A DNA stretch of 64,000 bases, from assembly GCA_905178155.1 (NCBI GenBank), contig CAJINV010000001.1, forward strand, positions 13,142,635-13,206,634, written 5' to 3'. The DNA comes from Amoebophrya sp. A120 (Eukaryota > Sar > Dinophyceae > Syndiniales > Amoebophryaceae). Shown here piece by piece: positions 38,201 to 47,700 of this stretch; position 1 is the stretch's first letter, and every line of letters starts with the position of its first letter. Under the pieces are notes generated by a model. It did no database searches. It was not told the origin of the DNA and saw only the letters and a list, made by a program, of their open reading frames with translations. Made by a program: the position numbers and the translations under genes.

Positions 38201-39915
38201 GAAATAAGGAAGCATCCGCCCCCTGCTCGGGCCAGGGTGTCTGCGTGCGCGCGGCGCTCCAAATTTTTCTCCCGGCCACAGAGCAATACAGAATGGGCAC
38301 GCGCATACCATCACCACTGTCAGCGACGGCGCCTAGGGAAGCGCGCGCGGTAGGCGCAATGCCATTTTCCCGGCGCCAAGCGCAGGCAGAATACGAGAGG
38401 ACGCCCGCGCCCCTCCAAAACAAAAATCCGAAGCGCGCACCGTGTGCCAATTATTGTTTTCAACAAAGAGCAGCGAGAACATCTATGAGAGTCAGAATGT
38501 CTATGCGTGAGAATCTCTATAGCGTTTTTAGAAGTTCTATAATATTTTTTTTTTCTAGACATGCCTGTCTAGAAAACGACAAAAAATAATTTAAGTAAAG
38601 GGCACTCGCCACTTAAGGCGGGGACCGAGCTTTTACTGTCTAACGTTCTATCTTTCTACGTTGTTCCGGACGTGAGTCAGAAGTAAGTAGCGCTTACTCT
38701 TTCAACTTTTCTAAAAATTTCTACAACTACAAACAACTTTCCAACTCGACAAGGAAAAGAGCGTACAACAAGAACAAACGCGGATAATTCATCATCCGTA
38801 CCGAATCAGCCCATTGTGGTCGATCCCAGCAGTTCCCCTTACTTGGCCCCGCATTTCCCTTCGCGGGGCTTGCGTTTCGGCTGCTGGGTGCAATGGTCGT
38901 TTCGTCCCCCGGGACCGGATTGAAATTATTTCCTGTGGGATTGCCAACAAAACCACCAGCTTCATTGCCGACGCCGAGCGGCAGCTCGTCAGAGCCGCCG
39001 CCTTCCAGAGCGGAATTCCGGATTCCCCCCAACACTTTTTGCAGTCTTTGACGCCACAACGCGCCGTCGCCCGCTCGTGCCTTCCAAAATTCCGCCTGCT
39101 CGAGCATTTCTACCAGCAACTCGCGCAATTCTTCCCCGTGGCCGTGCTCGATGCGCAGCTGCCGGCGCTGCTTCTCCTGCACCTTTTCTGCCTGTTTCTG
39201 CTCCCGCGCCGCGGCGTCAAATTGCAGCCCCAGTTGCTGGTTTTCCTTGGTCAAGTCGGCGATATGAAACGCAAAAGCATCGCACTAGAGTAGAAAAAGA
39301 AATCGCATGACAAATTCCCTCAGCATGAAAAATGGAATTTGTCGTGCTGATTTGCCTTGGGTACAAGATTTGCAATGCAAGCCTTGCATTTGTACGAGTG
39401 CGAAGATACTTTTGCAGTGCATAGGCAATCTTCAGCTGCAACTTGTTCACGTCCTCCCGAACCCGCAGCGCGTCCTGCCGCTTCGCTTCTAACAGGGCCA
39501 GCACCTGCTCCTCCTGCTCAACGATGCGCGCGTTCGAGGCTGCCAGCTTGCGCTCGAGCTCTGTGATTTTCTCGGCAGACTCTACGGTGTCGAGAAAGGA
39601 GCCGACGTTGTCTACTGTAGAACAAGAACCACCATCCTCCCCGCTGCCGCGACGAGAAGATCGTATTTCGTGGGCCAGCTCCATGATGCGCTGCTTCTTG
39701 TTACTCGGGATGCGATCCAGGTACGAGCTTCCTGTGGGGGAGGGAAACGGGGCCTGGGGATGCTGCTTTATCTGCACCATCTTGCTCAAGGACGAGGGGT
39801 CGCCGCTGGATGAAAAGACCGGTTTCTGGGTGGAAAAAGTTGAGGAACGCCCGCCCGTGCGCTTGCTTGAGACCATCGGACTCTGGTTGCGTAGAGATAA
39901 CAATTGCGCAGACAA
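32207..39915 (-). CDS. 776-residue coiled-coil protein with a 4.8 kb satellite-bearing intron
   Basis: Exons 39915-39424, 39257-38802, 34007-33585, 33372-33231 and 33024-32207 sum to 777 codons. The model is supported by phase-0 matching across the large intron (WADS|VVFSERSA; GTACGG donor, TTTTCAG acceptor). Coiled coils: ITELERKLAASNARIVEQEE, QKQAEKVQEKQRRQLR, LRKKYETEIQKLQNQVERLQ and NTQLRQKIDKDTTYIKKLER. Then comes a possibly folded stretch (PVMLDIQKVTVEPVSHRVE) and a Pro/Ser/Thr-rich acidic tail. No family recognised; centrosomal and basal-body proteins share this design. If the big intron is wrong, two genes remain (39915-38802 and 34007-32207), each still coding. Confidence 0.68.
34080..34520. 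repeat. Simple-sequence tract rich in TCTAGA/TTCTAGAAAT words
   Basis: T-rich stretch, then nested short palindromes such as CTCTATTGATAGAG and many copies of ATCTAGAAATCTAG between 34420 and 34520. It forms the minus-strand 3' flank of the intronic array. A smaller TCTAGA palindrome at 38555-38575 flanks the other side. Confidence 0.8.
34600..34960. repeat. 33-bp hairpin minisatellite, about 10-11 copies
   Basis: Tandem units of GAAGCTGGAAGTCCAGCTTC plus CCCGGCTCTACGA, 33 bp long with small changes. Each unit contains an inverted repeat (GAAGCTGG / CCAGCTTC). Because 33 is a multiple of three, both strands stay open as 11-residue repeats; I read this as a by-product, not a gene. Confidence 0.9.
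35040..38330. repeat. GC-rich intronic satellite with A4T8 steps
   Basis: About 3.3 kb of degenerate repeats. Each unit joins an alternating CG hairpin (GCGCGCGCGCAGCGCGCG) to AAAATTTTTT and then a C-rich spacer. From about 36250 to 37260 two monomer types alternate, giving a higher-order period near 195 bp: CTACGGGCCAAAAGAAAAC-type words recur near 36252, 36474, 36667, 36859, 37056 and 37253. Edges are more diverged. Long ORFs in all frames are artefacts of GC content and periodicity. It lies wholly within one predicted intron. Confidence 0.88.
39263..39423. mobile_element. Introner 8 (GCAAAAGCATCGTACTCG family), 161 bp
   Basis: Left arm TATGAAACGCAAAAGCATCG, right arm the inverse ending ...AGTGCATA. 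Flanking 5-mers GGCGA and GGCAA (4 of 5). Internal CGCATGACAAATTCC and TTTGCAATGCAAG. Excision joins KLQLKIA to DLTKEN, continuing a coiled coil. Confidence 0.88.
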
Positions 39916-41662
39916 ACCGACGGAGGCCGAAGAGGGAGAATCAAATACTTCTTCTATACCTATAGAGCGGCTGAAATTTTTGTGTCCGACTCATTGGAAG
40001 CGGGATGGCAATGCGAAGAACTATCCTATAATTTGTTTGTTTTTCTTTTATTTTACTATTCCACAACTGATAATGAATACCACAAAACTTACTCTGATGT
40101 ACAAATTCGCAACCAGTACCAAATGAGCACTGAAGATGACACAGTGACAATGATTCCAAAGCTGCCCAATGACAGCAGGTGCCGTTTTGTTTCACAATCT
40201 CGACCACGACTCTCACAACTCATAAGCAGTCACAGCTGCGCCACACAAGAATGAAGGGAGCAAGTAAAACGAAGAACCAAAACGCGAACACTTTATCGAT
40301 CGCCGCAGAGAAAAATACGGCCTGCCGTGATTCCTGAGGCAAAGGCTTTCGCATGGGCATTCGCTGCTCCTGAATGTACAACACAATTTTGCGTTTTTTT
40401 TGTTGAAAGCTTGAATGCAACGTGGAATCGGGGTACTTCTCTTTTCGTATGACAACAGCACAGCTCACGCGAGCTCTAGACAATCCGGTGGAAATCGTTC
40501 CTTGCACTTCAAAGCTCTTTCTTACTCTTGCAGCTTGTTGAAAGTATTTTAACAGGTGAGAAAGAGGTCGACGTCCGTCGCTACTTGTTGTGTTGAAAAT
40601 TCGTTGGCGAGCTCGTCTCCGCTACTTAACATTGAGGAGGGCAGCCAGCGTGTTCATCTTCGTGTTCGTTTTACTACATAACCGTCCAGTAAAAAACATG
40701 TGGAAGATTCAGAAGCAGAAAACTTGGTTAGCTAGCTCTTGGTCAATCAAGAAAATGACACCTCATGACAAATGATGTTGATGACAAAAAGCACTCTTCA
40801 TAAAGGAGCTGCAAGGTGGTCGCAGACTCGGAACTGAAAACTCTAGTGGTCCAAAAAGGCAACACGGAAGATTCAGATTGCTATTCTGGCCCAAATGAAA
40901 GTTCTTCGACAACACCAACTAAAAATCCTGTTGTGTTGTGGAAAACTGTGCACTGGCCGCCCGCGTGAAAAGGCGCCAGACGCGCGAAAAGGCCGAAAGG
41001 GCTTCTTGTCCGAGTTTCTTTCGTCCCCTCTTCGCTGATGTGCTGCTGTGGTTGTTTCGTTTTTGTGCATTTTCGGCACACAACTCAGCGCACTGGACTT
41101 CCTTGTCGGTCTTGGCCGCGGTTGATGAGGTGGTAAAAATTATTCGCGCAACTGTCGCCGTCCGATTCTGCCCGCTCCGTCATGGCCTGGTGCCTGTTCC
41201 TGTACAAGTACATTCGGACGATGGAAACGATTTGAATTTGTTTGCCGTTTTCGTTTTTCGGAGTTGCAGTTCTAGTTCCCATTAAAAATTCTGCGCAGAA
41301 ACATTCAGTCGAGCCGGTGTCGACGCCGGAGATGGAACCTTTGCCTGTACGTCAACTACGAGAGGTCCTGTTCCTGTTCGCAAAATCTTGGTAACGATTT
41401 TTTGCACTTCTCTTTTCTCATCCTCCCTCCTCGTCGAGGACGAGGAACTCGTAGTCCTACAATATTTCCTTCTACGTGCCCTCTTTATTTGTGCGGCGAC
41501 GGTAGAATATCACTAGTTTCGCGACTGCCAGGGACGATATTAAACTGCAAGAACTGCGTGCCGGAGGGCAGGGGATAAATCACTGCGAGCAGTAGTTCGT
41601 GTGCAGAAAACAAGGGTGAAACAGAAGGAGCGTCTTCAGGTCGTGGAGAGCAGCAGTCGGCG
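39916..41662. other. Intergenic, no gene seen
   Basis: About 1.7 kb. ORFs of 60-115 codons on both strands overlap and show no family or compositional signal. No repeat family recognised. Confidence 0.45.
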
Positions 41663-42710
41663 CTAAATGTCAAATCTTGTTTGGTGGTGCGTGTCACTCA
41701 TGGACATGGCTCGCTGCAGGTGAAGCTCGAGCACCTTGCACCTGCTCTCTGCGACTTCTGCTCGTGTCCGTTGCTCTTCGACCTGAAGTAAAATTTAGAT
41801 GTTTCGTTCTTTATGTGGAGCGAAGGATAATTCATAATTGTGATTGATTGGAATCGCTGATATTTTGTGATGTAGTTGTGCTTGTGGTAATGCCACTTCT
41901 ACAGCTGCTGTTGCACCACCAGCAGCATGAGCATCTTCGAATTGACATTTCATGTACACCCTGGTGCCCAATACATTCGTGCAGCAAGTGGATTTCCTCT
42001 GTCAACCTTGTTTGATAATTTTCGCACATGCTCTAGAAAATTGATGACGTACTAGCAGCAATTCAAATTCTGTAAAGATTTTCCCACAGCGCAAGGATCG
42101 TTCCTCTGGTACTTAATACGACTTACCTGCTTTTGCAGCTGCGGCAGACTGTTGGTGACTTGTTTGTGGTTGTGGTGTATTCGCTGCAGGGTTTTTAGCA
42201 AAATCCGATTGGCGTTCGCCAAACTTTTGCTGCGAGTGGTTGCCGCGTTTGTCGCCTGTGTCTCGAAGGCCCTGAGGAATTGCTTGATCGCTTCTGTGGC
42301 CATGGTGTGGTCATTTTGACAATTTGACAGCTGGCCCATCAACTCGCTCGTCCAACTATCCACATCGATTGCACCCGTCCCGCCCTCCTCGTCCGAATGG
42401 AGGGCGGCCGCGGCGGCTGCCACTGCGCCGCCCCGAGAACTGCTTACCGAAAGGACCTGTAGGTCGATCATGAACGATGCGTGAACGTGATCAAGCTATG
42501 AAGTGTTAAAATCCCATCTTAAACTGTTGTGCAACCATGTACAACCAAGAATATTATAGTCGCAATCTTTTTTACTAGTACATGAACAAGCTGCCAGCAT
42601 AATCTTATTACCTGGTCCCCATCTTCGATGTTCCAATCTCGCAGGATAGCCTCAAGGTCGTCGACCGACACGGGTTCCGATACGGAACTCATGTTACTCC
42701 TGCCGTCCAT
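41663..42710 (-). CDS. Small coiled-coil protein, 207 residues
   Basis: Four exons (42710-42612, 42456-42127, 42032-41958, 41782-41663) sum to 208 codons, with GT-AG junctions apart from exact donor choice at 41958. The N-terminus (VDDLEAILRDWNIEDGD) is an acidic helix. The rest is predominantly helical: MATEAIKQFLRAFETQAT, ILLKTLQRIHHNHKQVTNSL, SMCENYQTRLTEEIHLLHEC and VEEQRTRAEVAESRCKVLEL. No domain recognised. An alternative start is the second ATG (MSSVSEP). The next gene upstream is over 2 kb away. Confidence 0.68.
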
Positions 42711-44788
42711 GTTCGATTTCGGGCTTGGAGGTGCGGCTGGTGACGAAGATTCTTAGGATATTACGCACAGCTTGACGAGGACGTGGCTTTAGTGCCAATC
42801 TTCCAGCACGTGCGATGGATTCGCGCCCGCGGACGATTTATGATGATGCTGATTTCCAGCCACTCGTCTTCTTGTTCTTTTCAACTATGTTGTCAAAATC
42901 ACATGCGGGCAGCACACGGCCAGGGACTTTAAATTAGAGACCCAGTTGGTAAGAATTGAAATTCATATTACACGAGTGCTGCAATCGACACTGTTGAGTT
43001 CTACATCAACGACCTGGTGCGGCACATTGCTGCACCTCTCACACAGACAAAAACCAGATAGATAAAAGCCACACAAGCTCGGATGAATGAATGGGAATGG
43101 GTAACTGTAACACTAGGGCATAAAATGAACTCGAAGACCCCGAGTTTCACACTCACAGGTATCACGGGTACGGGTACAAAATCCCGTAGATACGCAAAAA
43201 TTAGTGCTGGAACAGGGCAAAATTTCTGCGTAAGCGTAAAAGAATCCCTCGTGCTTGTTTGGTAAAGCGAGAGGGGGAGACCAACACAAAGAGGTGCAGA
43301 TTATTGTAGCGATGACTTCTTCTACTCAGAGAAAAACTGTGATACAGGAAAAAATTTGAAATTTTGATTCGCAGCAACGCTGCGGATACGGTTAAACTAC
43401 TTTGCATTTGGTCGACAGAGCGACATTGCAAAGTCGTCAGCTGGTTGCAGGCTCCGAACGACGAAAAGCGGCCCACCAAGATTGGGCAGACCTAAACCCA
43501 CCACACCATGGGGAATGAAATTGAATTTGCGACGCGTTATCGTATTTTTTGCGTGACGCCAACGAAGGCGCTGAGTTTTTCCGTCGAGTACTCCGGCGAG
43601 TACCTCGGTCGAGCTGCTGTATCACACTTTTACAATTTCACTAAGCGGAAGCTAACGCCGGTGCTATGGTGGTTTTGTAAAAGTGTGATACAGCAGCGCA
43701 GTGTACTCGTGCGAGCACTACCGCGATCTGCTGTATCACAGTTTTCCAACTGGCCAAGTGTTTCGCTTCAGCTGTCTTCCAAAAGTGCTCACTTTGCATC
43801 AAAAAAATGAGATATATTCGCTGGACTTGATTCCAGTCCCTGCCTAACGGTCGCCACCTCGACCACCTACTTACCTGCTCTGGCCGCCCATTGCGGCATG
43901 TCTTTGACTGCAAGTCGTTGCGGCAACCGCACTCAAATACTGTTCGCCTCGGCGAGTCAAAATTTCAAATTTTTTTCTGTATCGCAGTTTTTCTCTCAGT
44001 ATCTTCTTTTTCGTACAAGTACGGGGAATTACAAATACATAGGGGTACAAGCAGCTCTCTTCAGAATGAGTGCGATAAAAATTGTTGAGGACCTGCTTGT
44101 AGGGAAAAGATGTGAAGAGGTGAAGACAGGAGAAGACACAATATTGAAACTCAAACTACCTCCAACGAAACAATAATCAAGTGTAGAAGTAGTCGCACGA
44201 GCGGATAGAAGTAGAACGACACTATCGCTTTCTGGTGTAGTTCTTGTCGGTGTTGGAACGATGCTTTTCCGTTCTTGTTCCTGTCCAGTACGAACTCCGA
44301 ACCTAGTCTCTCACCGAAGCACGAATCCAGGTACCGAAGCTATCAAAATTTGAAAGTCAAAAGTATCTCTCAACGATACGAATTCCGAACCCGTCGGAGC
44401 ACTGCGGTAGTACTTCGAAAGTTATTTCATCGCTTATTTCTCTATGTTGCTGAGCAGATCGTTCACACTTGATGACTTTAGTCACAATCTGTGCCGCTCC
44501 TACATATGTCTCAAATTGATTTTTTTCGAATGTCAATGTGAAGATGTTTGACCACATTTACATTTGATAAGATGAAGAGACCACATTGTCGCGTATTCGG
44601 AATCTTTTGTCTTTTTCTATCTGTCTTTATTAGGTAATATGATGAAACGTGATTAAAAATGAATTGAGTGTGGTTGGTGCTTGATGTTGATTCGTACTTT
44701 GCATTTTATCATTATCGTACCCCCGATTTCTTGCTTTACGTCCAAGTAGGTGTCGTGCCGCAACCGCTTCGCTTGCAGCCGCACTGAC
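42711..44788. other. Intergenic spacer containing the fold-back element
   Basis: No gene supported outside the element at 43325-43999. Small ORFs near 43083-43265 and 44275-44472 look random. AT-rich sequence at 44560-44720 directly follows the stop codon of the Cys-rich gene. Confidence 0.45.
43325..43999. mobile_element. Fold-back element with 48-bp TIR and inner 23-bp inverted repeat
   Basis: Outer arms 43325-43372 and 43952-43999 are inverted copies with only a few mismatches (core GAGAAAAACTGTGATACAG). Inside, GCTGCTGTATCACACTTTTA... at 43613-43635 is a perfect 23-bp inverse of 43675-43697, and a partial third copy (CTGCTGTATCACAGTTTT) begins near 43728. The shared word CTGTATC(A/G)CAG links inner and outer arms. 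No transposase ORF, so a non-autonomous element is likely. Confidence 0.75.
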
Positions 44789-47700
44789 CTAGACCTTCTC
44801 GCAGCAGATCTGCCGAAAGTGGTACTTCATGGCAGGCTCGCGGTTCGTCCTTTCGCCACTGGGGATATGCCAGTAGATAACGGAGTTGACGGATGCATGC
44901 TCCTTGGATTCCGACCACCTCCAGGATGTTCCGTCGCTGCACCAGTCGTGTATTCCCTGAAACAAAACTAACCACCCCCATCCAATTTGTCATGCTTAAC
45001 AGACTGCGCAGCTCAAGCCCCCATTCAATTTGTCATGCAAAACATGTAGGAAATTCTGTGTCTGTCATGCAAAAAGTAGATGGTGATGGTTAATTTTCAG
45101 GGAATATTGTGGCTCTTGATCCCGTACTTGTCATCGTACTTGCCGGCTTGGAGGTCTGCACAGGTTTCCGGATGCCCAGGGGCGACCACTTTGTTCGATT
45201 CTATGGGATTCCCAAGCGGTCAAATCTCAACTGTTACATGATTTGTCGCGAAGATCTACACGATGACGATCGCAATCTCGATCAAGCTGCTTCGCATGAC
45301 AAATTCTCGAAGGGCCAAGAAACAGCATGGAAATCAATCTATGCCAAATCTGTAATGCGAGAGGAGCAGCAGGCTCCCGCTCCCCAATTTTGATTTTGCT
45401 TTTGCTCCCCTTGCAGATACAAATTCAATCGGGTGCTCGCTTCTTCAGGCGAGCGAGTAACTGTTTAGCGTACTTTCTATGTTCCTGCTTGTGAATAGCT
45501 GGCGAATAGTGTTTCAACTTATCACCACCGGAGCTTGATGAAACAAAACCCTTTTTAGCTGTGAACCAGTCAAACTCGGGGAGTTGCCTGGGAGAATGTC
45601 AGCCGGAGCCAACTATCAGCCCTGGCTTCAGAAAGGCGCAATACTACCTCCTCATCCGTACTGCACCTATCAACCTCCGCACAACCGCAAGGTCCTAAGC
45701 AAGCCGCCTCTGCTTGCCCTTCCTTGCGTCAGAACAGGCGCCATAGAAATGGCAGGTCCTAAGCAAGACTCCTCTTCTTGCCCTTCCTGCCGACCCCACC
45801 TGAGCCTGAGCTCTGGCAGTGGTACGTAAACGCCACCAAGAGACACAGGAAAACACGGAGTTATGCCCTGCATCTCCCAGTTGCCCCCCTTTACCCTAGC
45901 CCTAACCCTTAAACCCTACTGCTGCACCGCATTGCTCGGCGCCTGACTATTTGTTTCGCTGCACTCCTGGATTTGGTAGTGGGTCTACTTTTGCTTCTTA
46001 TTTGCGCCTTTGATGTCCTGCATCGCTTCATTAGTGGCTCTGTACCCGAAAGTAGGAGAAGCGCCGACTTCTCCAGTAGCACGGTTGCGGTGAGAGTAGT
46101 CGCTGCAATATTGAAAAACGGGAACCGTAGGTTCGCCTGCTACTTCCTTTCCCGTCAAAAAGGATCGGCTTCAGTGAGAGGGAACCGCAAAAGAAAAAGG
46201 GTGTTGCTTCTGGAGAAAAACAAACATGCTGGATCGTCAGTATCTTCTTGTAAGACCTGCTGGCACTGCTTGTGTGTGGAACAGACTTCTGCTGCACGCG
46301 ATTTTCGATCTTGTGCGGAACAACATCTTGGATCAATTCGAGCATTACGACCTCTGGATGGGAAGTAGCACTGCGCAAGGCAGCGCGCTCAAGAATCCTG
46401 ATCTTCATTACTACTATTCCTTGCTTGGATGGATCCGATACAGGAGCAGGCTGAAGTGGTGATCCTTGTTGTCACTGCATCGCCAACTACTGACCCGTCT
46501 TGCCAGGTCTGCAGAAACATCTTCCCTCTGATCTTGCCTCGCCCCATCCTGGTGCGAATACTTCTTTCACCCCCTCAGTCACCCGCCTGCTCCGCACCAG
46601 CGCCGTCTAGCTTCCTCCTTTTCAGCGCCTCCTTCCCCTCCTGCAACCACGCCCGCGGGACCGCCGCCATCTCCTCGGCCCTGGTCGGCTTGTCACTCCT
46701 CGTCTTGTACGGCCAGCAGTGCGATAGGCTGATCTTATTCTCCGGCTGCTGGGTCGCGTCTATTAGCCTGTTCATGTGCGTCTTGGGGCATTTCTGGATC
46801 ACCCTTGGCGCATGCTTGCCTGCGTATTTGGCAGCTTCCGGGACTGCGGGGCACTCCACTAGGAGGTGGTCCACTATTCTGGAAAACTTCCGCACATCTT
46901 GGTCTTCGTCATCCTCCTTGAAGCCCTTGATCCAAGAGCCTCCCTGGACCCGCTTCACCTTGACGTCGCCGCCACAGAGGCGGCACACTGGCCATCCCCG
47001 TGGACATCGTTTGACCATCGTTGCCGGTAAAAACGATTCTCCCGACCAAAGCGACAAAGCGACCCGCTGCTGCGCTTCGTTTAGCCCCGCTAGCTCCAAT
47101 CTCCCTAGCGCCCGGACCCTCGACGCCCGGTGTAGGGTAGTCACGTCCCGGTCTGCCTCTGCTTCCACTGCTTCGTGGGAGCTTTTGCGCTCCTCCCGCG
47201 CAATGAGCTTGACCCGCTGCTTCGAAATAGGTTCACACACCACATCTTCCGGGCTGTCTTCTAGCTGCCCCAGGCCGTCTGCAATGACATTAAGTCGGAA
47301 GCCCCGGTGGGACGGCACCCAGAAAATTTCCACCGTGGTGCCCAGGTGGTTCACGAGGATCTTGTTGATCCCCTGCCTTATCTTCGTCATGTATTCCAAC
47401 CTGCTGCAGCTGTTTTCCAAGGCTTGCAGCACACCATTAGCGTCGGTGAAGATTCTGACTACTGTATGCCCATCCTGCAGCGCCTCGTCGATGATCAGCA
47501 GTAACTGGTCCAGCGCTATTGCCTCAACATCAAATTGGGGGAATTCGGTCCAGACCCGAAACGTTACTGCTTGCTGGTCTTCCGTCGTTTCGTAGAAGCA
47601 GTTGGCCCGCTGCGATTTCCGGCTTGTCCCGCTGCCTCCCAGTTTGCCGCCATCGCAGCTCGCCCGGAGTTCTTCCGGTGGCACCGGCATTGGGCATAGC

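Noticed and set aside
35040-38450. Many ORFs of 80-315 codons in all six frames
   Set aside because: They arise from the GC-rich periodic satellite; overlapping frames on both strands are equally long and share repeat-derived words.
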